Source: Sphingomonas sp. 37zxx (GTDB taxonomy: Bacteria; Pseudomonadota; Alphaproteobacteria; Sphingomonadales; Sphingomonadaceae). Taken from it: 64,000 nt of DNA. Shown piece after piece: positions 1-8,064 of the stretch. The stretch lies in assembly GCF_000786205.1 (NCBI RefSeq), contig NZ_JROH01000005.1, forward strand, positions 1-64,000, given 5' to 3'. A model generated the notes under the pieces. That model did not search any database and had not been told where the DNA came from. It was given only the letters and a program-made list of their open reading frames with translations. Numbering within the stretch: position 1 is the stretch's first letter; the number at the start of each line of letters is the position of its first letter. The position numbers and the translations under genes were made by a program.

Positions 1-65
1 TATGTCGAGGGGTTATTGGAAGTGCCCACCTGCCTCGGCAGCTCCCCGCTCGCCCACGCATCCCC

Positions 66-115
66 AAAAGCAAAACGCTCCCGGTTGCCGCCCGCAGCGG
101 CCCCCAGGAGCGTTT
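66..115 (-). terminator. Rho-independent terminator of the TonB receptor gene
   Basis: Arms AAACGCTCC (73-81) and GGAGCGTTT (107-115) pair perfectly, and a smaller GCCGC/GCGGC stem sits inside the loop. Read on the minus strand, the stem is followed by TTTTGCTTTT, a T-rich tail. It lies about 60 bases beyond the stop of the minus-strand receptor gene. The remaining bases from 1 to 65 hold no gene I can support. Confidence 0.65.
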
Positions 116-173
116 GCCCACCCGAGCCCCCGGCACCGCATTCGCAGGTGCCGGAAGCCAGAAATGGTCGGCC

Positions 174-2963
174 TTAGAACCGGAAGCCGGTGCTGAGCGA
201 GAAGACGCGACCGTTCTTGTACACAGACGTGGGCGCATCCGGCGTGCTGCTGTATTGGTAATAGGTTTCATCCAGCAGATTGGCGGCGGTTGCCGTCACC
301 TGGATGAACTCGTTCAGATTGTACGAAACCTGAGCGTCCACCTGCCGGAAGGCATCGGTATAGTCCTGCGACCGCTGGCGGCCGAAGCGGTTGAAGTATT
401 TCGACCGGCTGTTGTAGCTCACCCGAGCCTGAAGCGGCCCCTTTTCGAAATAGGGTGCGATCGTGATCGTGTCGCGCGACAGGAATGGCAAGCCAGTGGT
501 TGCGTTGGGGGTGTCGGCATCGGCAAAGGTATAGTTGGCCTGCACGCCAAAGCCCCAGATCAGGTTGGTATTGCCCGAAATCGAGAAGCCGGTAACCGAT
601 GCCTGGCCACCGTTCACCGGGCGCGTGATCGAATAGTTCAGGGTGCGACCGGTAACGGTGTTGGTGAATGGAACACCTTCGCCGTCCGGCCCGTCATCCA
701 CCTCGTTGCCGACATAATTCGAGATGTCGCGGTAGAACACCTCCGCCGACAAGAAGCTGCCCGGTGCGAAATACCATTCCGCCGTTGCCCCGAAATTCGT
801 GGCGGCATAAGGCTTCAGGTCAGGATTGCCGCCGCTGCCGCTCCGGGTTGAATCGTCGAGCGACAGCGAACCGGCAAGGTCGCTATAGCGCGGACGAGCG
901 ATCACCTTGGCAGCTGCGGCGCGCAGCACAACATCCTCGCCAGCCTGATAGATCAGGTTGACGGCGGGGAGGAAACGGCTGTCATCGGTCGTGACGCGGG
1001 TCAGTGCAGAGTTGGCACCGCTCTGCACATAGAAGTCCGACTGGTCCTGAGTCACGACGTAACGGCCACCAACGTTACCTCGGACCTTGCCCAGTTCGAA
1101 GTTCCCCTGGACATAGCCGGCAACGATCTTCTCGTTGACCAGCCAATACTCCCCGGTCGCCAGCCCGCGATCGACGCTGAAATTGCCGAACCTATCCAGG
1201 GCCGCGATGATCTGATCGCGATCAAGACCCGCATAGGGCGTACCGTTGCCCGATGTGCCCAGACCGTTATAAACGTCGCGCAATGTCGGATCGAGATCGG
1301 CAAGTGTGAAGTTCTGGTTGGTATAAATCGCGTTGCTGAAGCTGGTGTTACTGTTGTCGTGATCGACATAGCGACCGCCCCAAAGTAGTTCAGTAAACGG
1401 ACCCCAGTTGACATTATATTTGAAATTCAGCTCGGCGAATATTTCCTTGTCGACAGTGAAGCCCGATTGGGTGGGAACGCCCCCTATTTGCCGGCCGAAG
1501 AAGGTGCGACCATCGGGAGCGGTGATCTGTTCGCCGCCATTGGCGGTGAAGTTGCTCAGCCATTTGGTGGCGTCACTCGCCGGGAATTGCCAGTCGACAA
1601 TCGTGTTCTGGCCATTGGCCCCAGCGGTAAAGCCCTGCTGCGTGCGGAAATCGAGCAGATATTCAGGATCCTTGCCGCCCGATGCGCGGGTATATCCGAC
1701 GTTGCCGGTGATCTCGACGCCGTCGTAATCCCAATTCAACAGCATGGCATAGCTGTCGTTCTTGATGCGGGTGCGGCGATACAGCGTGTCGAGCTGGCCC
1801 GTCGACCCGTTGCCGCTGGTGATGCCGGAGAAGGTTGCCGAGGTGACGATGCCGGGGCTGCCATTGGTGCCCGGCTCGAAGGTTGCTGCGGTCATCCGCG
1901 AGCCTTCAAAGCCATAGGTATACATCGAATTCGAGACGTTATCGTAATTGCCGCGAATGATCAGCGCGGTGCCGGTCAGCGTCAGATTGTCGGCCGGACG
2001 GAACTGGATCGCACCGTTGAAACCGATGCGCTCGCGCTCTTGCTCGAAATACTCGCGCGCCAAGAACGAGGCATAGCGCGCCTGGCTGAAAGCGTCGATC
2101 GTGGCCTTGTCCGGGAGTCTGCCGTTGATCGTCGGGCCGCTGGCGACAGGACCGTTGTTCGCCCCGTAAGCGATGCTGCCATCAGCATTTCTTGGATAAC
2201 GCTCAAGCAGCGCCGAGCCATCACGATACCAATAGCTGGCCACACCGGCGCGGGTGAGCTGCTCCTTGTCGTAGCTGACCGACCCCAGGATGCCGATCGT
2301 GCCTTCGGCATTGTGCCAGCTATACAGCCCCGAACCACGGAAGCTGCCACGCTTGGCGCGATCATTATATTCACCGCCGCCGGTGAAGGCCATGGTGTTG
2401 GGCTTGAGGTCCAGCGGCTTGCGCGTGACGACGTCTACGGTCGCGCCGATCGCGCCTTCCTGCAACCGCGCCTCGGGGGTCTTGTACACGATCGCCTGGC
2501 TGATGATCGTCGGCGACAGCAGCGAATAGTTGAACGAACGGCTCGAACGGTCCGAAGGATTGCCACCCCAGTCGGCGGAGGCGACCGAGTGGCCGTCTAT
2601 GGTCAGGCGGTTCAGCGCAGGCTCGACGCCCGCAATCGAAAGCTGCTCCCCCTCGCCGAACTGGCGGTCAACGGTGATACCGGGCAGGCGGGCGAGCGAA
2701 TCGGCGATGTTCGAATCAGGGAAGCGGCCGACGTCCTCGGCGCTGATGACGTCGACGATCGAACTCGCTGCACGCTTGGTTGCGATCGAATCCGCGATGC
2801 TCTTGCGGATACCGGTAACAACAATATCGCCCGAATCATCATCGGTGCCCACGCCAGTGGCAGTCTGCGCCGCTGCCGGTGCCACCAACAAAAACGCCGA
2901 TGCCGAAGCTGCAAGCGCAAGCCCCGCCGACGTCCGAAGCAATGATGTACGTAATCCCCGCAT
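174..2963 (-). CDS. TonB-dependent outer-membrane receptor
   Basis: A 929-residue outer-membrane receptor that would import a substrate using TonB energy. Residues 1-33 form a signal peptide ending in an AAA-Q type site. A TonB-box-like DIVVTGIRKS follows at 46-55, then a plug domain (residues about 60-190, with the typical VDVISAEDVGRFPDSNIADS and a conserved IDG), and a long beta barrel ending in FRF, the C-terminal aromatic signature of outer-membrane proteins. The style matches the large Xanthomonas/Caulobacter-type receptor family. GGGGGT precedes the ATG. The upstream same-strand neighbour is an alpha-amino-acid ester hydrolase, which suggests peptide-, amino-acid- or ester-like cargo, but the substrate is inference. 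Confidence 0.93.
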   Translation of the reverse strand: MRGLRTSLLRTSAGLALAASASAFLLVAPAAAQTATGVGTDDDSGDIVVTGIRKSIADSIATKRAASSIVDVISAEDVGRFPDSNIADSLARLPGITVDRQFGEGEQLSIAGVEPALNRLTIDGHSVASADWGGNPSDRSSRSFNYSLLSPTIISQAIVYKTPEARLQEGAIGATVDVVTRKPLDLKPNTMAFTGGGEYNDRAKRGSFRGSGLYSWHNAEGTIGILGSVSYDKEQLTRAGVASYWYRDGSALLERYPRNADGSIAYGANNGPVASGPTINGRLPDKATIDAFSQARYASFLAREYFEQERERIGFNGAIQFRPADNLTLTGTALIIRGNYDNVSNSMYTYGFEGSRMTAATFEPGTNGSPGIVTSATFSGITSGNGSTGQLDTLYRRTRIKNDSYAMLLNWDYDGVEITGNVGYTRASGGKDPEYLLDFRTQQGFTAGANGQNTIVDWQFPASDATKWLSNFTANGGEQITAPDGRTFFGRQIGGVPTQSGFTVDKEIFAELNFKYNVNWGPFTELLWGGRYVDHDNSNTSFSNAIYTNQNFTLADLDPTLRDVYNGLGTSGNGTPYAGLDRDQIIAALDRFGNFSVDRGLATGEYWLVNEKIVAGYVQGNFELGKVRGNVGGRYVVTQDQSDFYVQSGANSALTRVTTDDSRFLPAVNLIYQAGEDVVLRAAAAKVIARPRYSDLAGSLSLDDSTRSGSGGNPDLKPYAATNFGATAEWYFAPGSFLSAEVFYRDISNYVGNEVDDGPDGEGVPFTNTVTGRTLNYSITRPVNGGQASVTGFSISGNTNLIWGFGVQANYTFADADTPNATTGLPFLSRDTITIAPYFEKGPLQARVSYNSRSKYFNRFGRQRSQDYTDAFRQVDAQVSYNLNEFIQVTATAANLLDETYYQYSSTPDAPTSVYKNGRVFSLSTGFRF

Positions 2964-3341
2964 AATATAACCCCCGTGAGTGTGACCGAAATTGGTCAGG
3001 TGGTGTCGTGGCCCTTTTCAGGCTCTGTTCGACAGAATCATTGCCTCGCCGCCGACAGTGCAAACGGCAAAGGTAAGGCCAGGCCCGCGCACCGTGGCGT
3101 CAGCGGAATCCCGATTGGAAAAGATGAAGCGGCGGCGATGGAGCGATGCCAACGAACAGGCGGTGGCTGCGAATGCTTCGCCGCCAAGCGCCGACATTAT
3201 GGTCCTCAGACGAGCCATCTTCACCTAAACCCCCCAGTTTGCGGTCGCCCCTCAGCGATCCGTGGATGCACGAACGAGCATTTGCCCGTCCTGCAGGCCA
3301 TCAAACTGTCATAGGTTATGTCTCAGTTCAATACCAAAACG

Positions 3342-3356
3342 ATACCTTACTGGTAT
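3342..3356. promoter_or_regulatory. Inverted repeat in the receptor-hydrolase gap
   Basis: The roughly 680 bases between the hydrolase stop (3646) and the receptor start (2963) hold no convincing gene. Around 3320-3440 the gap becomes clearly A+T richer than its surroundings, as promoters do. It contains the perfect inverted repeat ATACC-TTACT-GGTAT. This could be a regulator site for the minus-strand receptor gene, but it lies about 380 bases upstream of the start codon and short repeats arise by chance. Confidence 0.3.
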
Positions 3357-3645
3357 ATTATCGCGCGAATGGGCCTGTCGGAGAAATATTATAATTCCTC
3401 GCCGGCTTTATGCAGCATTTTCAATAAGCTTGAGCTAGTGGCTGATGATACCTATCCAAGACGTGACTGCCATCATCTGACACGGGTCGCGCCACTGCCC
3501 AAAGACCCCGCACCGCCATTTCCGCCGGCACAGCCTAGCCGCCGCGCGGCGCAACGCACCGCGTCAAAATGGCACGAATCGGCGAGCTGCTGTCGAGCGA
3601 CACGCGGTTTCAGCGCCGCGACACAAGCTTGCCGCGCGCCCGGCG

Positions 3646-5601
3646 CTATTCCCCCGCCGCGCCCTTGTCCTTCACCAGTGGCAGCCACACCGCGCTGGCA
3701 TTGGCCCCGCCGCGCTCCAGCGTCACCGTTGCCTTTTGATAATCCGCCTGCTTGGCCAGGAAGATATTCGGCACGAAGGTCTGCGGGTTGCGGTCGTACA
3801 GGGGGAACAGGCTCGATTGCACCTGCACCATCACCCGGTGCCCCGGCTGAAACACGTGGTTCACCGTCGGAAGGCGAAAGCGATAGCGCTGGGTCTTGCC
3901 CGCCGGGATCGCGGTCGGCCGTTCGAAGCTGTCGCGATAGCGGCCACGGAAGATGTCCAGTGCGATCGGCAGTTGATAGCCGCCCATCTTGGCATCGGTC
4001 GCCACCTCGTCGGGATAGACATCGATCAGCTTGACGACGAAATCGCCGTCGCTGCCGGTGGTCTTGGCGAATATCTCGGCGATCGGCGCGCCCGACAGCC
4101 GCATCGGCTCGGTCAGCACCTCGGTGGTATAGGTCATCACGTCGCCGCGGCCATCGACATGGCGCTGATCGCTGACCAGCCAGTCGCCCCAGCGCCCATC
4201 GCCGAAATTCACCGGACGCGGCAAATGCGGCACCGGCTTGGCCGGATCGGAGACATAGCTGTCGCCGCCTGCGCCGCCCTTGGCAAAGCCAAGCGCCCCG
4301 CCTGCCTGCAGGTAAATAGGCGTGAGCGGCGCGGCACAACCCGCCTCGCACGCCAGCGGCCAGGTGGCGAACCGCTCCCACTTGTTTTCGCCGGTGTTAT
4401 AGATCGTTGCCGCCGGCAGTTTGGCCGCGGGCCCGTCCTTCAGATATTGCTCGAACAGCGGCAGCACCATTTCCTCGCGGAACTGCGCGGCGGTGTCGCC
4501 ATCCCATTTGAACGGCCCCAGCTCGCGCCCCTCGCGGTTGATCTGGCTGTGCCGCCACGGCCCCATCACCAGGAAGTTGTTGCCGGTCTTGCCCTTGGCC
4601 TTCAGCGCTTCCCAAGCGGTGATCGCGCCGTACATGTCTTCCTGGTCCCACAGCCCCTGTTCCCAGATGGTCGGCACGTTCGATGGATTGGCGGCGAGCA
4701 ATTTGTCGAGCGCCTGCCCCTGCCAGAAGCCATCATAAGCCGGATGCGCGACCATTTTCTGCCAGGCCGGAAGCTGGTCGAACCCCGATCGCTTTGCCCA
4801 TTCATTCGCCCCGCCCAGCCGGCGGAACTCCTCATAATTGTCATAGATGCCGGTGGCAGGGTCTTGGCCTGCGCCCTTATAGCCGGTCTGAGATCCGACC
4901 CAGCCGATATTAGCCAGGCGGAACGCGCCATAGTGGAACCAGTCGTCGCCCATCCACCCGTCGATCATCGGGCTTTCGGGCACCGCGACCTTCAGCGCCG
5001 GATGCGGATCGAGCAGCGCCATCGCGACGGTAAAGCCCTCATAGCTCGACCCGATCATGCCGACGCGCCCGTTCGACTGCGGCAGGTTCGCCTTGTTCAC
5101 CAGCCAGTCGATCGTGTCATAGGCATCAGTGACATGGTCGGTCTGGGTCTGGTTCAGCGGCCCGCGCACCGGGCGCGTGACGATATAGTCGCCCTCCGAC
5201 CCGTATTTGCCGCGAATATCCTGATACACGCGGATGTAGCCGCCCTTGACGAACATTTCATCGGCCAGCGGCAGCGTCGACAGGATATGCGGGCTGTCCA
5301 TCCGATTGGCCCGGCCGGCCGCATTATACGGCGTCCGCGTCAGCACGATCGGCGCGTTGGTCAGCGCCTTTGGATACACGATGACGGTGTACAGCTTCAC
5401 CCCGTCGCGCATCGGGATCATCGCTTCGCGCTTCACATAGTCGCGTGCATCGATCGGCGGGGTGAAATTGGCCGGAACGTCGCTCGGCGAAAAGCTCGCC
5501 TGCTGCGCCGTCGCACCGGTCGTCAACAGCAGGGGAGCCAGCAGCAGCGCGCCGACACGCCGTGCGCGCCGTGCGTCGAACGATGGTTTCGCGGTCTTCA
5601 T
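3646..5601 (-). CDS. Alpha-amino-acid ester hydrolase (CocE/NonD family, exported)
   Basis: A 651-residue periplasmic serine hydrolase. Residues 1-32 form a signal peptide ending ATA-Q. The nucleophile elbow GSSYEG (184-189, Ser186) is the GxSYxG motif of alpha-amino-acid ester hydrolases. The MIDGWMGDDWFHYGAF segment (from 212) and WEQGLWDQEDMYGA supply the acidic carboxylate cluster that binds the substrate amino group in that family, and GPWRHSQ probably supplies the catalytic His. The C-terminal jelly-roll half keeps SLFPLYDRNPQ. From memory it resembles the Xanthomonas and Acetobacter enzymes, which hydrolyse alpha-amino-acid esters and can hydrolyse or synthesise beta-lactam antibiotics. 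The next gene on the same strand is a TonB receptor. A general CocE-type esterase is the less likely alternative. Confidence 0.9.
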   Translation of the reverse strand: MKTAKPSFDARRARRVGALLLAPLLLTTGATAQQASFSPSDVPANFTPPIDARDYVKREAMIPMRDGVKLYTVIVYPKALTNAPIVLTRTPYNAAGRANRMDSPHILSTLPLADEMFVKGGYIRVYQDIRGKYGSEGDYIVTRPVRGPLNQTQTDHVTDAYDTIDWLVNKANLPQSNGRVGMIGSSYEGFTVAMALLDPHPALKVAVPESPMIDGWMGDDWFHYGAFRLANIGWVGSQTGYKGAGQDPATGIYDNYEEFRRLGGANEWAKRSGFDQLPAWQKMVAHPAYDGFWQGQALDKLLAANPSNVPTIWEQGLWDQEDMYGAITAWEALKAKGKTGNNFLVMGPWRHSQINREGRELGPFKWDGDTAAQFREEMVLPLFEQYLKDGPAAKLPAATIYNTGENKWERFATWPLACEAGCAAPLTPIYLQAGGALGFAKGGAGGDSYVSDPAKPVPHLPRPVNFGDGRWGDWLVSDQRHVDGRGDVMTYTTEVLTEPMRLSGAPIAEIFAKTTGSDGDFVVKLIDVYPDEVATDAKMGGYQLPIALDIFRGRYRDSFERPTAIPAGKTQRYRFRLPTVNHVFQPGHRVMVQVQSSLFPLYDRNPQTFVPNIFLAKQADYQKATVTLERGGANASAVWLPLVKDKGAAGE

Positions 5602-5778
5602 GGCTTATCCCCCTGGTAACGCGGCGCGGCAAACGCCCCTCGCGATCGGTGATAGCAAAGCCCCGCAAACCTACAATGCGCAGGAACAGGCATGTGCCGG
5701 CAAAATGATCCCCAGGAAATTCGCGCCGCCGCGCGCAACCGCTGGACAGGCCCGATCGCTGCCCCCTATCCGCAGCTC

Positions 5779-5979
5779 ATGGCAATCATCGCAACAATCA
5801 TGAACAGCACCACCGGCCAACCCATTCAAAAGATGAGCTTTGGCCGGATGCCCAAGCCTTGGGCTTCCTTCAATCTCGAAACCGGGGAACTGGTAAAGGC
5901 CGACCGCGTCGACGTCGGCAAGCCCGCCCCCGGCAAATTCGTCGTCCCCGTCTCGGTATGGGTAACCCCGAAACAATAA
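5779..5979 (+). CDS. Possible small hypothetical protein
   Basis: A 66-codon frame starting MAIIATIMNSTT and ending VVPVSVWVTPKQ; an in-frame ATG at 5800 would give 59 residues. I do not recognise the family. The charged middle (FNLETGELVKADRVDVG) and beta-prone end read like protein rather than noise. A strong GC hairpin begins 15 bases after the stop, which fits a transcription unit ending here. There is no obvious ribosome binding site, and the reverse strand is also open, so this is only a candidate. Confidence 0.35.
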   Translation: MAIIATIMNSTTGQPIQKMSFGRMPKPWASFNLETGELVKADRVDVGKPAPGKFVVPVSVWVTPKQ

Positions 5980-5993
5980 CGCATCGTCGCCAG

Positions 5994-6023
5994 GTGCCGG
6001 GCCACGCTCAGCCGGCCCGGCAC
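5994..6023 (+). terminator. GC-rich hairpin after the small ORF
   Basis: Perfect 10-base arms GTGCCGGGCC and GGCCCGGCAC enclose a 10-base loop. No T-run follows, so it may be a weak or factor-dependent terminator. It separates the small candidate gene from the six-gene operon that begins at 6166. Confidence 0.45.
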
Positions 6024-6118
6024 ACCAACCATATGCTACCTTATTCATGCTAGTCGATCTGCGCGACTATATCGGCGCACCCCTGCATGATGAACTCTCC
6101 CACGCGAAACCGGAGTCG

Positions 6119-6141
6119 GACCCGCCATATGCTGGCGGGTC
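6119..6141 (+). promoter_or_regulatory. Perfect 9-bp inverted repeat in the operon leader
   Basis: GACCCGCCA-TATGC-TGGCGGGTC lies 25 bases upstream of the first start codon of the unassigned operon and just before its GAGGGAGA ribosome binding site. It could be an operator, for instance for the LuxR-type protein encoded last in the operon, or an RNA hairpin in the 5' leader. The sequence alone does not decide between these. Confidence 0.45.
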
Positions 6142-6165
6142 GCACCAGCGCGAGGGAGACCACGC

Positions 6166-7062
6166 ATGTACGACCAGCAGCAAAGCTACGGCGAACTAGA
6201 AAATGATCCGTTCGAGCTGAACGGCGCAGGCGGCGGCGGGGCCAGCGGCTTCATGAACGCCGAATATGAAGACGAAGCCTTTGGCGAACTCGACGATTTC
6301 GCCGGCAATGATGGGTATGAACCCTTTGGCGAAGACGAATATGACGGCGAAGCCTGGGGCGCGTCCGAAAACAACGGCTATGACCAGTTCGACCCCGAGG
6401 GCGACGAATTCCTGGGCAAAATCTGGAATGCCGCCAAAAAGGCCGCCAAGGTCGTTGCACCGATCGCCAAGAAATTCGCACCACAGATCGGCTCGGTCAT
6501 CGGCGGCGCGCTTGGCGGTCCGGCAGGCGCGGCAATCGGCGGTAAGCTGGGCGGTTTCGTCAAATCGATGGAAGCCGAGGATGAAGGCGAAACCGAAGAC
6601 GAAATGAACGCGGTGATCCGCGTGCCGATTACCGACGACCAATTGTCCGAAGCAATGGCGGTCGCAGCGACCAAATCCCGCCCCAATGATGCCGCTTCGC
6701 TGGGTTCGGCGCTGACTGTGACGATCGCCAGCCGGGCCCCGCTGCCGGTGAAGGCAGTGATACCGGTGCTTGCCAAGGCCGGCAGCGACGTCGCGCGCAC
6801 GCTGGCCAGCAGCCGCGATCCGCGCGCCCGTGCGCTGATCCGCACCCTGCCGACCATCCAGAAACGCACCGTCGCCACCCTCACCCGCAAGGCGCAAACC
6901 GGCAAGCCGGTGACGCCGCGCACCGCAGTCCGGGTGATGGCACGCCACGCCAGCCGCACCATGGGCAGCCCCCAGGTGATCGCCAAGGCGCTGGCCGACA
7001 ATGCCGCAAAGAAGCGCGGGATCGATCGCAAGGCAGTTGCCGGGGCCGAGCGCTTCTATTGA
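6166..7062 (+). CDS. Acidic/glycine-zipper protein, first gene of an unassigned operon
   Basis: A 298-residue protein of unknown function in three parts. Residues 1-82 are very acidic and Gly/Tyr/Phe/Trp-rich (GEDEYDGEAWG). Residues 85-133 are an amphipathic Lys/Ala helix (WNAAKKAAKVVAPIAKKF) leading into a glycine zipper (SVIGGALGGPAGAAIGGKLGG). From 148 to the end it is a basic helical domain with RTLPTIQKRTVATLTRKA and GKPVTPRTAVRVMARHA. I recall proteins with this acidic-aromatic head, glycine zipper and Arg-rich tail in other proteobacteria, always as hypothetical proteins. There is no classical signal peptide. GAGGGAGA precedes the ATG. A terminator follows the gene, so it may be expressed above the downstream genes. 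A membrane-active or self-assembling role is inference. Confidence 0.85.
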   Translation: MYDQQQSYGELENDPFELNGAGGGGASGFMNAEYEDEAFGELDDFAGNDGYEPFGEDEYDGEAWGASENNGYDQFDPEGDEFLGKIWNAAKKAAKVVAPIAKKFAPQIGSVIGGALGGPAGAAIGGKLGGFVKSMEAEDEGETEDEMNAVIRVPITDDQLSEAMAVAATKSRPNDAASLGSALTVTIASRAPLPVKAVIPVLAKAGSDVARTLASSRDPRARALIRTLPTIQKRTVATLTRKAQTGKPVTPRTAVRVMARHASRTMGSPQVIAKALADNAAKKRGIDRKAVAGAERFY

Positions 7063-7069
7063 TCGCATC

Positions 7070-7101
7070 GGGCGGCGGAGAACGCCCGCCGCCCCGTTTT
7101 T
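7070..7101 (+). terminator. Intrinsic terminator inside the operon
   Basis: GGGCGGCG (7070-7077) pairs with CGCCGCCC (7087-7094), and CGTTTTT follows directly: a textbook intrinsic terminator. It sits between the first and second genes of an otherwise tight operon. Partial read-through would make the first protein more abundant than the rest. Confidence 0.65.
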
Positions 7102-7119
7102 CCGCAAGGGAGACACGCA

Positions 7120-8064
7120 ATGCAACGGCCAGTCGCCATGCCTGCCATTCGATCGCCTGCCATCCTGGCGAACGCACAGACGCTGCGGCAGCGCGCCGTC
7201 CGCCTCAGCCAATGGCGCAGCAGCCGCTGGGCCGCCGCCGACACCGCAGCCCGCCACCGCTTCCTGGCCGAATTGCACCTGCTTCGGGCAGGCGCGCACC
7301 GGCTGACGGCGGCGGTTCGTGTGGAGCAGCCGGGCAACCCGGCCGATCCGCAAATCCATCAGGCGATGGCCGCCGTCTGGCAGGCACTGCGCGGCGCAAC
7401 CCCGTCGGCAAGGCCCGCGAGCGAGAGCGGGCATTTCGATGCCGAGGATGACTTCGCCGACCTCACATCGACGGCCCCTGTCGCGGTCGATGCGCAGCGT
7501 TCGGCTTATCCCGATCTGTTCGAAGCCGATCACGCCTTCGATCCCAAGCGCGCTCGCCGCAACCAGCGCGAAAAGATCCGCGTCGAACGCACCCGAACCG
7601 ACCGCGCCCAGTTGCGGGCTAGCCATCAGGAAGGGCTGAAGCGACAACGCCGCGCGGCGCTCGACCAGCTACGCCGGGCCGCACCATCGGCATTCCGGCG
7701 CGCACTACAGCACATGCCGATCGCGAACGCACCGGTCGGCATTATTGATCGCCTGCTGCAATTGGCGGCGAGTGATTTCGCCCAGCAGGCCTGGCAATTG
7801 TTCAGCAGCAACGACGGCGGCACACCGATACATCAGGCGTTGCTCACTGCGCTGATAACCTCGGCGATCACCACCGCTGCCAAGCAGGTTGGGCTGCTCG
7901 ACAAGGTGAACGCGCCGCTGTTCGCACAGGCAGTTTATGGCATCTTCAATGCCGAAATTCCGCTGGCGCTCAAGGTGCTGGCCACCACTGCCGTTGCTGC
8001 GGTCGCCATGGGCAAACGACAACGCGAGTTTGAAGGCGAAATCGACTGGGAGGCATTCGGGTGA
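7120..8064 (+). CDS. Hypothetical helical protein with acidic-aromatic C-terminal tail
   Basis: A 314-residue protein I cannot assign. The first 100 residues are Arg/Ala-rich and helical. Residues about 100-150 are an acidic linker (FDAEDDFADL, DLFEADHAFD). A strongly basic coiled stretch follows (KRARRNQREKIRVERTRTDR), then hydrophobic helices (ALLTALITSAITTAAKQ; ALKVLATTAVAAVAMG). The last residues, REFEGEIDWEAFG, have the acidic-aromatic composition of the first operon protein's head, which hints at a shared recognition or sequestration module. AAGGGAGA lies before the ATG. The stop overlaps the GTG start of the peptidase-like gene, so the two are translationally coupled. Confidence 0.8.
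   Translation: MQRPVAMPAIRSPAILANAQTLRQRAVRLSQWRSSRWAAADTAARHRFLAELHLLRAGAHRLTAAVRVEQPGNPADPQIHQAMAAVWQALRGATPSARPASESGHFDAEDDFADLTSTAPVAVDAQRSAYPDLFEADHAFDPKRARRNQREKIRVERTRTDRAQLRASHQEGLKRQRRAALDQLRRAAPSAFRRALQHMPIANAPVGIIDRLLQLAASDFAQQAWQLFSSNDGGTPIHQALLTALITSAITTAAKQVGLLDKVNAPLFAQAVYGIFNAEIPLALKVLATTAVAAVAMGKRQREFEGEIDWEAFG

Noticed and set aside
1467..2945. 492-codon open frame opposite the first TonB receptor
   Set aside because: It is antisense to a gene with a signal peptide, plug and barrel end; the translation is Arg/Gly-rich without any domain, as expected from high-GC shadow frames.
3018..3224. 68-codon minus-strand ORF in the receptor leader
   Set aside because: No clear ribosome binding site and no family resemblance; more likely leader DNA of the receptor gene.
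3736..5619. 627-codon open frame opposite the ester hydrolase
   Set aside because: Shadow of the hydrolase, which has complete catalytic motifs on the other strand.
5671..6048. 125-codon minus-strand ORF opposite the small candidate gene
   Set aside because: Gly/Cys-rich shadow composition; the plus frame is followed by a hairpin and reads more protein-like.
6196..7647. 483-codon minus-strand frame across the first operon genes
   Set aside because: Composition is Gly/Arg/Cys shadow-like, it spans a plus-strand terminator and ribosome binding site, and no domain is visible.
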